Position numbers and translations under genes: made by a program | NCBI RefSeq assembly: GCF_000397205.1 | Contig: NC_021237.1 | Span: 2,233,001-2,297,000 of the forward strand | Reading direction: 5' to 3' | Source: Pseudomonas protegens CHA0 | Lineage (GTDB): Bacteria > Pseudomonadota > Gammaproteobacteria > Pseudomonadales > Pseudomonadaceae | DNA length: 64,000 nucleotides | The notes under the pieces: generated by a model | Told to the model about the DNA's origin: nothing | The model's database searches: none | What the model saw: only the letters and a program-made list of their open reading frames with translations | Part shown: piece after piece, positions 27,148-35,513 of the stretch | Layout of the letters: each line of letters opens with the position of its first letter | How positions within the stretch are numbered: position 1 is the first letter of the stretch

Positions 27148-27381
27148 TTACTTCCCTTCGCCGAGACTGTGTTTAAGGGCGCCGATCAGGCGTTTCTGTG
27201 CGGCCATCACAGGGAAGGCCGCGAGTAGCGAGCCGTGCCGCAGGCCTTCGGGGATCATGCGAAAGCGGTCGTCATACCAGTGCTCGTTGAACTGGGCGCT
27301 GTAGTCAGCCCGGAGCGTTTGAAGCAGGGCTTCGGCCTGTTCGCGAGGCAGTTTTGCGGTGATGGCGATGTCGATTTCCAT
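27148..27381 (-). CDS. Hypothetical early phage protein
   Basis: A 77-aa protein, MEIDIAITAKLPREQAEALL at the start, without signal or membrane segment. ATG at 27381 is chosen over the longer frame (27411) because GAGG stands 6 nt upstream. It lies between the primase gene and a second unknown gene in the early operon. Confidence 0.5.
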   Translation of the reverse strand: MEIDIAITAKLPREQAEALLQTLRADYSAQFNEHWYDDRFRMIPEGLRHGSLLAAFPVMAAQKRLIGALKHSLGEGK

Positions 27382-27457
27382 GATCCACCTCAGATTTCGG
27401 GCAAAGCTCACCCAAACCCACAGGAAACGGGGCAGGGCGGGATGTTTTAAAAGGGTG

Positions 27458-27829
27458 TTATCGAGGGTGCGGCTTGAGAGCAGAGTCGCGCTGGGTGAGC
27501 AGAGTCTGTGGCAGAAGCCTTGCCGGGACTGGGTAGCGCAGATCGGCCCGGGTATCGATCAGATGCACGACCTTGCAGCCAGGACTGGAGCCCCAATCGA
27601 TACCAATCCATTTACGCTGCTGGATCACCTGCAGGTCGGTCCAGGCGTTGTGCACCAGCTGTTCAGCCATGAATACCGGCACTTCCAGGGCGGTCGTTAG
27701 GTGTCGGACGCAGTTGTCGTAGAGCCTGTCGGAATCCACCAGGTACTGCGCTTCATGTCGTTGCAGATAGGCAAACGCCGCACGTTGCATGCTGCTGTGG
27801 TAGTCATGGGGCAGGTGTTCGTGATTCAT
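27458..27829 (-). CDS. Hypothetical early phage protein
   Basis: The 123-aa product, rich in His and Arg, has a helical centre (AEQLVHNAWTDLQVIQQRKW). ATG at 27829 overlaps the stop of ogr by 4 nt, so the two are coupled; GGAG lies 8 nt upstream. No family recognised. Confidence 0.55.
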   Translation of the reverse strand: MNHEHLPHDYHSSMQRAAFAYLQRHEAQYLVDSDRLYDNCVRHLTTALEVPVFMAEQLVHNAWTDLQVIQQRKWIGIDWGSSPGCKVVHLIDTRADLRYPVPARLLPQTLLTQRDSALKPHPR

Positions 27830-28116
27830 GGCGCACACTCCATTTCCATTTGGTCGAGCAGATCGGGTTGATCGTTGGCGGTCTTCATTGCCGCACGGCG
27901 TAAGGCGATGTCGGCGACCGGAAGGCGCACGGATGGGTTAGCCATGCCGCTGGGGCTCATCTCGTGGGTCATCTCGAATTCAGCGCGTACTGACCAACCA
28001 CAGGCCTCGTTGGTGCACTGCAGGTAGGCCACCCGCAAGAAAATGTGGGTGCCCTCGCTGGTGCGAATGCGCATGCGGCTGAGGCAGTGCGGGCAGACCA
28101 GTTTGTAGGTGCTCAA
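27826..28116 (-). CDS. ogr: Ogr/Delta-type zinc-finger late activator
   Basis: The 96-aa protein carries C-x2-C-x22-C-x4-C (C8, C11, C34, C39), the zinc finger of the P2 Ogr / P4 Delta family. These activate late promoters by contacting RNA polymerase. Its likely sites are the dyads at 37333, 41809 and 49294. In P2 ogr lies beyond gene D; here it is the third early gene, coupled to the CII-like gene by a 4-nt overlap. Confidence 0.88.
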   Translation of the reverse strand: MSTYKLVCPHCLSRMRIRTSEGTHIFLRVAYLQCTNEACGWSVRAEFEMTHEMSPSGMANPSVRLPVADIALRRAAMKTANDQPDLLDQMEMECAP

Positions 28117-28586
28117 TGCTGGCGCTCCTTGCTGTGCAGTAGGATCGTGGCCAGCACCTCAGAATGTCGTGCCGACATGTAGCGGTGATGTGCGGCGAGG
28201 ATGGCCTCCGCTTCTCCAGGTTCTATAACGCCGTCGTTCAGGGCTTTGGCGATGATCTGGTCGACATAGCCGCGTTTGGCGGCGGCATTCACCGAGCGGC
28301 TGTAGAGATCGACGTTGTCCAGGGTTTCGGGGTTGGCCAGGGGCACAAACATTCCACCGTAGAGGCTGGCGATGTACTCGGGTAAATGAGTAGTGCGGGA
28401 GTCCTGTTCCAGCAGGTGGATCTGTTCATCGCTGAGCGGTCGGCTTCCGGCGTTCTCGTAAACGTGGTTGTCGAATTTCTTAAGTTCGTAGCCGAGACGT
28501 GCGGCTGCACACTCACGACCACCTGGGTAATCGCAGATCACCGCGCTCATTACCTGCCGTTTGGTTACTAGAACCGGGCGTTTCAT
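28113..28586 (-). CDS. YmfL/CII-like phage regulatory protein
   Basis: The 157-aa product starts MKRPVLVTKRQVMSAVI and continues YPGGRECAAARLGYELKKFDNHVYENAGSR. This is the pattern of the YmfL family, a helix-turn-helix group related to lambda CII in role. ATG at 28586 removes an unrelated N-terminal reading. It follows the Cro-like gene in the leftward early operon, where CII proteins usually stand. Confidence 0.75.
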   Translation of the reverse strand: MKRPVLVTKRQVMSAVICDYPGGRECAAARLGYELKKFDNHVYENAGSRPLSDEQIHLLEQDSRTTHLPEYIASLYGGMFVPLANPETLDNVDLYSRSVNAAAKRGYVDQIIAKALNDGVIEPGEAEAILAAHHRYMSARHSEVLATILLHSKERQH

Positions 28587-28615
28587 CTTCTGGTTTTCTC
28601 CCTGAGCCAACGGGC

Positions 28616-28828
28616 CTAGTTTGTGACGACGCCGTCTTTGATTCCGAGTAGTACCGCGGCGCGGTGAGACTCTCCGCGTAGGCATTTCTTCTGTCCGTTC
28701 AACACGGCATACACCGTGGATGGGGTGAGGTTGTGCTGATCGGCCCAGTCCTTGGCTGATAGACCTTGATGCGCGAGCCTCTCGCGGGCTTCCTTGCACG
28801 CTTGCTCCGTGGGGTATCCGTTCGGCAT
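28616..28828 (-). CDS. Cro-like DNA-binding protein
   Basis: A 70-aa protein with a helix-turn-helix (LSAKDWADQHNLTPSTVYAVLNGQKK). First gene leftward from the divergent repressor, so most likely Cro. Start ATG 28828; the longer frame to 28894 reads through the operator region and is not preferred. Confidence 0.75.
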   Translation of the reverse strand: MPNGYPTEQACKEARERLAHQGLSAKDWADQHNLTPSTVYAVLNGQKKCLRGESHRAAVLLGIKDGVVTN

Positions 28829-28835
28829 AGTCTCG

Positions 28836-28922
28836 TTTCGTGTGATTTCGTGTGATGACAGGCGAAGTATTTCCCATGAATGTGGGAATGTCAATTCGTA
28901 ATGGAGACATTTGTGGGAATTG
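28836..28922. promoter_or_regulatory. Immunity operator region
   Basis: Between cro and the repressor lie a tandem TTTCGTGTGA (28836-28855), the dyad TTCCCA-N6-TGGGAA (28871-28888), and a second dyad CAATTC (28892-28897) / GAATTG (28917-28922) that overlaps the repressor start. TGTGGGAAT recurs at 28881 and 28912. These are the natural candidates for repressor and Cro sites. Confidence 0.6.
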
Positions 28923-29233
28923 GTGATCGCCTAAAAGAAGAGCGCGAGCGGCTGGGCTTCAACCAGACCGAATTCGCGGCAAAGGCTGGTGCCTCGAAAA
29001 ACAGCCAGTACAACTATGAGAAGGGCGACCGTAGCCCGGATGCCTGTTACCTGGCAGCAGTGGCTGATCAGGGTGTAGATGTGCTGTACGTCGTGACTGG
29101 CCAGCGCGTCTCTATGGACGAAAGTTCGCTATCGCAAGATGACCTGGAAATCGTGCAGCACGTTCGGGCGTTGGGTGACGAGGACAAAGGCGCCGTAATG
29201 CGCCTACTTAGGGCTTTCACTGATAAAAAATAG
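28913..29233 (+). CDS. CI-type phage repressor (HTH only)
   Basis: The 106-aa product has an XRE helix-turn-helix (GIGDRLKEERERLGFNQTEFAAKAGASKNSQYNYEKGDRSP) and a short helical tail. It lacks the LexA/S24 peptidase domain, so RecA-driven self-cleavage is not expected. GTG at 28913 is preferred because TGGAG (28902-28906) is 6 nt upstream; in-frame ATGs at 28880 and 28901 lack ribosome sites. Divergent from cro. Confidence 0.85.
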   Translation: MGIGDRLKEERERLGFNQTEFAAKAGASKNSQYNYEKGDRSPDACYLAAVADQGVDVLYVVTGQRVSMDESSLSQDDLEIVQHVRALGDEDKGAVMRLLRAFTDKK

Positions 29234-29244
29234 GGAGTAGGGCT

Positions 29245-29592
29245 GTGTCAAAACGGATTTGTGTATCAGTGCTGGTTTCTACACTGCTTGCTCTAGGGGG
29301 CTGTGGTGCCGAAGAAAAAAGTCAGAAGATTTCAAGCGAGGAGTACGGCGATGCTTGGCCGTTCACCGTAGATAGTGTTGATCTTCTGTGCGACGGCCCA
29401 TCACCGAAAGCCTTGGCAAGAGCATCTAATGGAACGGTTTACGCGCTGAGTGGCAGCGCCCGCAGTCAGGCGAAAGAGCGTGGTTGGGCGGATGGCCATG
29501 AGATCACCAAACCCAACCCGACGATGCCATCCATCAAGATGGACTACAGCGATATTGTTCAACGTGCGCAAGCCCTCTGCACTGGCGCATAA
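29245..29592 (+). CDS. DUF2511-like lipoprotein, lysogenic accessory gene
   Basis: The 115-aa product has a lipoprotein signal ending LALGGC. The rest has WPFTVDSVDLLCDG and ends with ALCTGA, matching DUF2511 (YebY-like) exported proteins. GTG start follows GGGAG. It is 11 nt behind the repressor, so it should be made in the lysogen, fitting a lysogenic conversion or exclusion role. No function is proven. Confidence 0.7.
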   Translation: MSKRICVSVLVSTLLALGGCGAEEKSQKISSEEYGDAWPFTVDSVDLLCDGPSPKALARASNGTVYALSGSARSQAKERGWADGHEITKPNPTMPSIKMDYSDIVQRAQALCTGA

Positions 29593-29722
29593 CCTCGCAA
29601 AGAAAACCCCTTTCGTAGGCTGGTTACACGCCGAAACATGCTGAAAATCGCTCATTCCCCGGGTGCTTTGTTTGGCACCGATTTAGGTGTCGGGTACCCG
29701 AACGTGTGAAATGGAGTGATGC

Positions 29723-29884
29723 ATGTTGGTGAAAAATGAGCTGCGAAGCGATCTGCCTCAGCCGATTGAGTTGGCTGGACTGAATGAGCGTGAGCGGATG
29801 GTCTTGCAGCTGTTCAGACTGCTTGATGAGGTGGCTCAAGAAGACATTATTCGTTTTCTGAATGTCCTTTTGGGTAACAAGTAA
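29723..29884 (+). CDS. Small hypothetical protein, 53 aa
   Basis: MLVKNELRSDLPQPIE followed by a helical segment (LNERERMVLQLFRLLDEVAQEDIIRFLNVLL). GGAG lies 7 nt before the ATG. No signal peptide. Too short for the usual gene finders but with good codon use and start context, downstream of the repressor. Confidence 0.6.
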   Translation: MLVKNELRSDLPQPIELAGLNERERMVLQLFRLLDEVAQEDIIRFLNVLLGNK

Positions 29885-29948
29885 AAAAATACGCTGAGGC
29901 GGTGCTTATTAATTCTAGGACAAGTGCCGTCGTTAAATGGAGAGAGTA

Positions 29949-30563
29949 ATGTCGATGAAGCAAATTGTTTGTGCGGCTCTTGTCTGTTTTGGTGTTTCCA
30001 TGCAAGTACAGGCTCAGCCGGATGTGAAACCGAGAATTTACGATTCTTTTGAGTTTCAAGGTCTAGTTTTGCCCGGTACCGCATTGGATGCAAAAAAAAC
30101 CGGCTTCAAAAATTGTGAATTCTCAGTTTATGTTGGATACATATGTAAGCGTGAGATTCCTGGCGAGATCTACGGAGTTAGGCTGAAGAGCGCGGAAGTC
30201 AAACTGAATGATGAGGCAAATTTTTCGGGTGAAAGCACCACCACTGATAAAAGTAAGTTGAGTGGTGTACCAATAGAAAAACTTTCATATGGTTCTATAT
30301 CTTTAAAGTTTGATAGTAAAGAGGAAAAGGCGTTTCAAGAAAAGTTGAAACTAGATGGTTGGGTGGAGCTGTCTCGTCGGTACTATACTTACTATAAGCG
30401 CGGGGTTAATGTGGAGATCGTTATAACTCGCTGGGAAGCAACTTTACACCCTGTTACGACAAAAGAAGTTAATGAGATTCTAGATCGGTTGGAAAAAGAA
30501 AATCAGGAGCGTGCAAAAAAAGATGATGCGGTGAAGAAAGCACAGGATTTCATGAAGTCATAG
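29949..30563 (+). CDS. Exported protein of unknown function, low GC
   Basis: The 204-aa product has a signal peptide ending near VQAQPD, a region with two Cys (FKNCEF, GYICKRE) that may form a disulfide, and a charged helical tail (DRLEKENQERAKKDDAVKKAQ). ATG at 29949 has GGAGAG upstream. Base composition is clearly AT-richer than the phage core, which marks a recent accessory gene. Probably periplasmic and expressed in the lysogen. Confidence 0.65.
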   Translation: MSMKQIVCAALVCFGVSMQVQAQPDVKPRIYDSFEFQGLVLPGTALDAKKTGFKNCEFSVYVGYICKREIPGEIYGVRLKSAEVKLNDEANFSGESTTTDKSKLSGVPIEKLSYGSISLKFDSKEEKAFQEKLKLDGWVELSRRYYTYYKRGVNVEIVITRWEATLHPVTTKEVNEILDRLEKENQERAKKDDAVKKAQDFMKS

Positions 30564-30641
30564 CACCTGTGGTGTGAGTTTCCGATCTGCACAACAGCGA
30601 AAGGCTTTGGATAAAACCGTTGCCTATACCCATCGAAGAGC

Positions 30642-30668
30642 CCGGCTTTGCGCCGGGTCCTTTGTTTA
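30642..30668. terminator. Terminator between accessory gene and gene D
   Basis: CCCGGC-TTTGC-GCCGGG followed by TCCTTTGTTT on the plus strand; it ends the rightward lysogenic transcript before the converging late operon. Confidence 0.65.
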
Positions 30669-30679
30669 AGCAGGGGGGG

Positions 30680-31948
30680 CTATGCTGTTTCCGCCTGCAT
30701 CTTCTTCCATTCCCGATCGACAGCCCGCTTCGCCGTCGTCTTGCTCGCATACAACCACCTCAGCCGCCGCGGCTTGCTCTGATCCCCAGCCGTGATGGTC
30801 TTCTGTTTGCCGGTCTTCTTGTCGCGGTAGTAGGCGATGATCCCTGTGTAATCCCCTTTGTTCTCTTCTGCCAACCCTTCGACGGTGTCCTCGGGCAGCT
30901 TGCTTTCAAGTTCCAAGCTGACGGTGTAGCCGCTGTCAGCACTGAGGCTGTGCTGCACGTTGCCGCCGTACCAGATAATCGCATCGATCTCGGGCTTCAC
31001 GCCTTCCAGGGTATAGGTCAGCTCGGGGATCAGATCCGGCCGGCCCACGGCCAGGGTGTAGCTCAGGGTGGCGCTGCCACGCTGCAGACGATTGAATTCG
31101 GCCCGGGCAGCTCGCAGTGCTGACTGGCGGTCGCTGAAGGTGTGACGCAGGTCCTTGAGGTTGTCGCCGCCGCCGGCGATGGCCTCTTGTTTCTTGGCAC
31201 TGTTCACGTCGTAGAAGTAGGCCCGCACGCCGTCGTAGCTGTCGCGGTCGGCCTGCAAATATCGGTGCTGATCACCATCGGCACGGGTGAGGGTGATGTG
31301 TGGGAGCTCCATGCCGCTGGCGCTCTTGCCGCCGCCGGCCGGAATGCACAGCAGGCAGCCAGCCTTGACGGTGACCACGGCGTCGAACTCTTCACCGACT
31401 CGGCTGATCAGGTTGGCGTCTGATTCGTTGGCCTGGTCGAGCTGCAGAATAGGAAGGCCGTCCAGGGCGCCGGCGATGGTAGCGGTCAAACCGTTACCGA
31501 TGGCGATATCGCCCAGGACATCGCCGAGGGTGGTGTTGCTCCAGCTCCGCTCGCGTTTGGTTTTCAGCCCTTTGCGCAGATCGGCCGAGCGCGCCCGGAT
31601 GCTGAGCACGTCCGGAGCACCGCTGTGCTCGGTCTCGTCGACGGTGTAGGTGCCTTTGTCCACCAGGCCAGTATCACTCCAGCCCAGCCAAAGCCTGATC
31701 ACGGCGCCCTTCGGCGGAATAGCCAGCAGCCCGTCATGATCGCTCAGGGTGATGCTGAGCTGATCGGCTTCAATGCCGCGGTTGTCGGTCAGTTGCAGAC
31801 TCATCAGGCGCGGGCTGATGAGTTGGGCGATATCGTTGCCATCTACAGTGATGCGGAAGGCCGGGACAGCATAGGCGGCGTCGCGGCGGTACCGGTCGGC
31901 GGCGTCTTCGATAAAGCCCGTGACGCGGGCGAGGGCGGCATCAATCAC
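30680..31948 (-). CDS. D: Late control D / baseplate hub protein
   Basis: P2 gpD homologue, 422 aa, part of the tail hub (gp27-like). Typical stretches are FRITVDGNDIAQLISPRLMSLQLTDNRG near the N-terminus and ADQLSITLSDHDG, LWLGW. The C-terminus carries an extra basic tail (KTTAKRAVDREWKKMQ). It is the last gene of the FI-D operon and overlaps U by 4 nt. Confidence 0.93.
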   Translation of the reverse strand: MIDAALARVTGFIEDAADRYRRDAAYAVPAFRITVDGNDIAQLISPRLMSLQLTDNRGIEADQLSITLSDHDGLLAIPPKGAVIRLWLGWSDTGLVDKGTYTVDETEHSGAPDVLSIRARSADLRKGLKTKRERSWSNTTLGDVLGDIAIGNGLTATIAGALDGLPILQLDQANESDANLISRVGEEFDAVVTVKAGCLLCIPAGGGKSASGMELPHITLTRADGDQHRYLQADRDSYDGVRAYFYDVNSAKKQEAIAGGGDNLKDLRHTFSDRQSALRAARAEFNRLQRGSATLSYTLAVGRPDLIPELTYTLEGVKPEIDAIIWYGGNVQHSLSADSGYTVSLELESKLPEDTVEGLAEENKGDYTGIIAYYRDKKTGKQKTITAGDQSKPRRLRWLYASKTTAKRAVDREWKKMQAETA

Positions 31949-32385
31949 AGCAGCATCCTCAAGATACTTACGCCAGTGCTGCCGGCGGCCCCGATCAGGT
32001 CTATCCGGTCGTCATCGATGCGCTTGAGGTTGAGCGTGAACTCCAGGCGCCGCGGCGTGCCATCACGGAAAAACACCGTCTTGGTCTCGCTCAGGCTCTC
32101 GATCACCCACAAACCGTAGATCCGGCCGCTGCCTTCGACCATGGGCCAGGCCTTGCCGGTGTTCGCCATCAGCCGCAGGGTGTCGAGGCTCAGCACAGAT
32201 CCGGCCAATTCGGGCAGGATGACGCCCGGCAAGGTGATCGAGTCGTCGCCTCGGCCCACAAACTGCCTGGCTGGAGCGGCGCCGATGCGGGTATTGCTGA
32301 CGTGTCGCCACTCGGTCTGTCGTTGCAGCTCCTGGTAGGCGGCTGTGGAAAGGCTGAAGACGAACATGCCCAAGGCCATCATCAT
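31945..32385 (-). CDS. U: Tail protein U
   Basis: P2 gpU homologue, 146 aa (P2: 159), a tail terminator/assembly protein. GMFVFSLSTAAYQELQRQTEWRH and IGLAxxxQFVG-type text (RIGAAPARQFVGRGDDSITLPGVI) are characteristic. Overlaps D. Confidence 0.93.
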   Translation of the reverse strand: MMMALGMFVFSLSTAAYQELQRQTEWRHVSNTRIGAAPARQFVGRGDDSITLPGVILPELAGSVLSLDTLRLMANTGKAWPMVEGSGRIYGLWVIESLSETKTVFFRDGTPRRLEFTLNLKRIDDDRIDLIGAAGSTGVSILRMLL

Positions 32386-32391
32386 GGCGAT

Positions 32392-35013
32392 TTACTCCAG
32401 GTCGGACAGTTGGCTGCGCTTGCGGGCGCCTTTTTCGCTTTCAATGCGCGCAAGTTCTGCCCGCACGGCGCGGCCGATTGCCAAGGCATCCATGCCAGGC
32501 GTGGGGTGGATGTTGATTTCGTAGGTGTCGTGGCTGTCGTAGGTGGCCGCAGCAGCTGGGCTGATGGGGGCGCGCGTATCGACCGAGAGGCCGGGCATGG
32601 CAGCAACGCCCAGGCCCATGCTGCCTGCCATGGCGAGCTGCTGACCGAGGTTGTTCACCGCGTTCAGCGGGCCTTTCTGGCCGGCCTGCAGTCCTTGGGT
32701 CAGCCCTTCCATGGTGAAGCCGCCGAGTTCGGCGAACACCCGCGACGGGCTGTGGATGTCGAGCTTTTCCTTGAACCATCCAATGGTTGAATCGCCGATC
32801 GCGCCGATGGTCTCTTTCACCTTGCCCATGCCGGCGAGGAGGCCATTCACCAGGCCATTGACGATCATGTTGCCGAACTCGGTGAACTGGGTCGGGAGAT
32901 CGAGGCCCAGGTAGTTCAGGACCTCGGCGAATGCCCGGTAGATGATCCCGATGGGGCTGAAGTTGGCCAGGACGGTCAAGATGCCTCCAATGCCTCCGTC
33001 GAACCCGGCTTTGATCTCGTTCCAGAGGCTGATGACATAGGCCTTCACCGCGTCCCAGTTCTTGTAGATCAAGTAAGCGGCACCTGCGAGGACAGCCACG
33101 ACGGCAGCGATTGCCAGTACCACCGGGTTTGCCGCGAGCCCCCACATAGCAATGCTGACCGTGCGCAGAGCCGCGATCAGCGGACCGCCCAGGGCCATCG
33201 CCAGCACGCGGACTCCCTGGCCAATCAGGCCGAGGGCGCCGCTGCCCTTGATGCCGAACAAGGTCAGGGCGTAGCGCACCATGGCGAAGGGACCAATCAT
33301 GCTTGCCAGGCCGATGCTGAGGCCGCCCATGATGGTCATCAGTAAGGCGATGCCGGCGACGGTCTTGGCGATCTGGCGGGTCAACTCGGGGTTGGCCTTC
33401 ACCCAGGCGCCCACACGGTTTGCCACTTCTCCCAGCGACTGGATGAGCTCCTTCAGTTCTGGGGCCATCACATTGCCAACGTCGGCCATGGCGTTGGTCC
33501 AGCTACCCTCGGCGGCTTCCAGAACGTTTGCCAGCGTCGACAGCTGCACGTTCACTCGGGTCCGCAGGTCGGCTTGGGTCTGCATCTTGCCCTCGACTTC
33601 GCGATAACCGGCAATGCCCTTGGCCATCATGGTGTTGAGGGTGGTGAGAGTCTCGCTGTCGTCGCCGAACATGCTTTTGATCAGGTCGAGGCGAACCTCG
33701 GTGTTCAAGCCCTTGAGCTTCTCCAGCTGGGCATACATCTTCTCGATGCCGCCGAACTCGCCTTTGCCGTCGGTGAAGTCGAGCTTCAGCGAGATCCCGC
33801 GTTCGGCCTTCAGGTCATCCAGTAACTTCTGGATTTTTGCGTTGGCCATCGCGCCCTGGAAAATCTTCCGGTAGGCGTTACCCGCCGCGCCGCCTTCCAT
33901 ACCGGCCTGATCCATCATCACCAGCAGGGGAGTGAGAACCTTGCTCGCTTCCAGGCCCTGTTTCTTGATGATGTCCATCACCGGGGAGATCTTGCTGAAG
34001 CCCTGCAGCATGTTGCCGCTGTCGACGCCCAGGTAATAGGTGCGCTGGATGGTATCCATCAGCGCCATCATGTCGCCTTCGGTGGTCCTTGTGGCGTCCT
34101 GCATTTTCGCCGCGAACTCTGCGGCGGCGGTCACCGGCATCTGCAACTGAACGCCCAGATACGCAGCAGCCTCGCCGGTACCACCGAGGATGTTGGTCGC
34201 CGTTAGCCCCTGGCGCCGGAGCATTGTCATCATTTCCTGGAAGTCGGCAGTGGTGCCGGGCAGGCGGTCACCGAGCTGCGTGGCCAGGGTCGTCATTTTT
34301 TCGAACTCGGCAGCAATGGAGCCGTCCGGCGCCATCATCGACACCTTCAGCTGGGTCGCGGCGTTCTCTGCCGGAGCGAAGGCGTCTACTGCTGCCTTCA
34401 ACGGCCTGCTCAGGGCATAGCCGGCACCAAGCCCAGCGGCGCCGCTTGCAGCCATCCCTCCGGATACGCTTTGAGCCTTCTCGTAACTCCTCTTCGCATT
34501 AACGAGCTGTCGTTGCTGCCCGGCCAGACGCCTGAGTTTGGCTTCCTGCTGCCCTATGGTCTGGTTGGTCTGGGTGATTTTGCTGCGCAAGTCACGCTCA
34601 GCTTGCCCGAGGTTGCGGGTGCTGATGCCGGCGTCGTAGAGCTTCGTGCGCAAGCCCTGGAGCTGCTCGCCCTGTTGCTGGTGTTGTTGCTTGAGCCGCT
34701 GCGCCTCTCGGATCGCTGAACGCATATCCCGGGTCATGGCCTGGGTCGGCGCACCGGTGGCAGCGAACTGCTGGCTGAGCGCTCGCACGCGATCACGGGC
34801 GGCGCCGAGAGCCTGCTCGGTCTGCTCTGCGGCTGCTCGCTGGGTGCGCCAGGCGCTGATGTCTTTCTGCTGCGCGTTGAGTTGCTTGAGGTTGTCCCGG
34901 GCATCCTTCAATGCTCGCGCAGCGCCGATGCTGCTCTTGTTGATCGACTTCAGGGGGCCGGTGGCCCTGTCGATGGCGTTGAGTAGCACCTGAAGTTTGA
35001 GGTCATTCGCCAT
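32392..35013 (-). CDS. T: Tail tape measure protein
   Basis: P2 gpT homologue, 873 aa (P2: 815), which sets tail length. An N-terminal coiled coil (residues 1-200, many Gln/Arg heptads) is followed by a TP901-type core near GTTADFQEMMTMLRRQGLT. Hydrophobic segments follow (IAKTVAGIALLMTIMGGLSIGLASMIGPF and others, about 540-680), and then a soluble C-terminus. The start lies 8 nt upstream of the E' stop, so the two overlap. Confidence 0.94.
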   Translation of the reverse strand: MANDLKLQVLLNAIDRATGPLKSINKSSIGAARALKDARDNLKQLNAQQKDISAWRTQRAAAEQTEQALGAARDRVRALSQQFAATGAPTQAMTRDMRSAIREAQRLKQQHQQQGEQLQGLRTKLYDAGISTRNLGQAERDLRSKITQTNQTIGQQEAKLRRLAGQQRQLVNAKRSYEKAQSVSGGMAASGAAGLGAGYALSRPLKAAVDAFAPAENAATQLKVSMMAPDGSIAAEFEKMTTLATQLGDRLPGTTADFQEMMTMLRRQGLTATNILGGTGEAAAYLGVQLQMPVTAAAEFAAKMQDATRTTEGDMMALMDTIQRTYYLGVDSGNMLQGFSKISPVMDIIKKQGLEASKVLTPLLVMMDQAGMEGGAAGNAYRKIFQGAMANAKIQKLLDDLKAERGISLKLDFTDGKGEFGGIEKMYAQLEKLKGLNTEVRLDLIKSMFGDDSETLTTLNTMMAKGIAGYREVEGKMQTQADLRTRVNVQLSTLANVLEAAEGSWTNAMADVGNVMAPELKELIQSLGEVANRVGAWVKANPELTRQIAKTVAGIALLMTIMGGLSIGLASMIGPFAMVRYALTLFGIKGSGALGLIGQGVRVLAMALGGPLIAALRTVSIAMWGLAANPVVLAIAAVVAVLAGAAYLIYKNWDAVKAYVISLWNEIKAGFDGGIGGILTVLANFSPIGIIYRAFAEVLNYLGLDLPTQFTEFGNMIVNGLVNGLLAGMGKVKETIGAIGDSTIGWFKEKLDIHSPSRVFAELGGFTMEGLTQGLQAGQKGPLNAVNNLGQQLAMAGSMGLGVAAMPGLSVDTRAPISPAAAATYDSHDTYEINIHPTPGMDALAIGRAVRAELARIESEKGARKRSQLSDLE

Positions 35014-35122
35014 CGGTGGAGCTCCGTACCCTGGCGCGCTCGCGCCAGTCCATCAGTTCCTGCAGACCCAACTGGTCCATGTCAGCCGGCGCCCAGTGAA
35101 AAACCACGGCCAGATCGGCCAT
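35003..35122 (-). CDS. E': Tail protein E' (downstream part of E+E')
   Basis: A 39-aa open frame, MADLAVVFHWAPADMDQLGL..DWRERA, typical of the GpE' family. It can be translated alone from ATG 35122 but is chiefly expected as the -1 frameshift extension of E: the frame runs without stop back to the slippery site at 35173. The fusion would be 152 aa. It overlaps the tape measure start. Confidence 0.85.
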   Translation of the reverse strand: MADLAVVFHWAPADMDQLGLQELMDWRERARVRSSTDGE

Positions 35123-35130
35123 GGCGTCCT

Positions 35131-35460
35131 CTACGCAACGAGGGATACTTCCGTCTTCACCGACTTCTGCAACAAAAAACCGGAGATCTTGCTACCGCAG
35201 GCCAGCAAGTCGGCAGGGTCCATGGCTGCGGCTTCCGGGGCGGTGATGCCTGGGTTGCTGATGCGAGGCAGGATCTTGATCAGGGTCGCAACGTCCATAT
35301 TCAGCAGCTCGACCAGGTGCACGCCGCGCAGCTCGCCGGCTTGTGGTTTGCGCAGGGTGATCATGTCGATAGTGGTCTTGCCCCGGGTGATCGGTGTGTC
35401 GAGGACTACGATGTTGTCTTCGACTTCGGCAGGGGCTTGGGTGTTGTCGTCGGTGTTCAT
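35131..35460 (-). CDS. E: Tail assembly protein E
   Basis: P2 gpE homologue, 109 aa, a tail assembly chaperone. LDTPITRGKTTIDMITLRKPQAGELRG and the C-terminal ISGFLLQKS are typical. The slippery heptamer lies at codons for F-L 15 residues before the stop. Confidence 0.9.
   Translation of the reverse strand: MNTDDNTQAPAEVEDNIVVLDTPITRGKTTIDMITLRKPQAGELRGVHLVELLNMDVATLIKILPRISNPGITAPEAAAMDPADLLACGSKISGFLLQKSVKTEVSLVA
35173..35179 (-). other. Programmed -1 frameshift site (T TTT TTG)
   Basis: On the minus strand the heptamer TTTTTTG is in the frame X_XXY_YYZ of gene E (GGT TTT TTG). A -1 slip enters the frame of E' with no intervening stop. The same heptamer is used by P2 to make E+E'. Confidence 0.85.
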
Positions 35461-35513
35461 TGGGGGCTCCAGGTTGCAGTGCTTTCCACTCTCGGGCCGA
35501 GAGTGGCAGGGGG

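Noticed and set aside
28836..28855. CRISPR-like repeat
   Set aside because: Only two adjacent 10-mers without spacers; no CRISPR array or cas gene was seen in the window.
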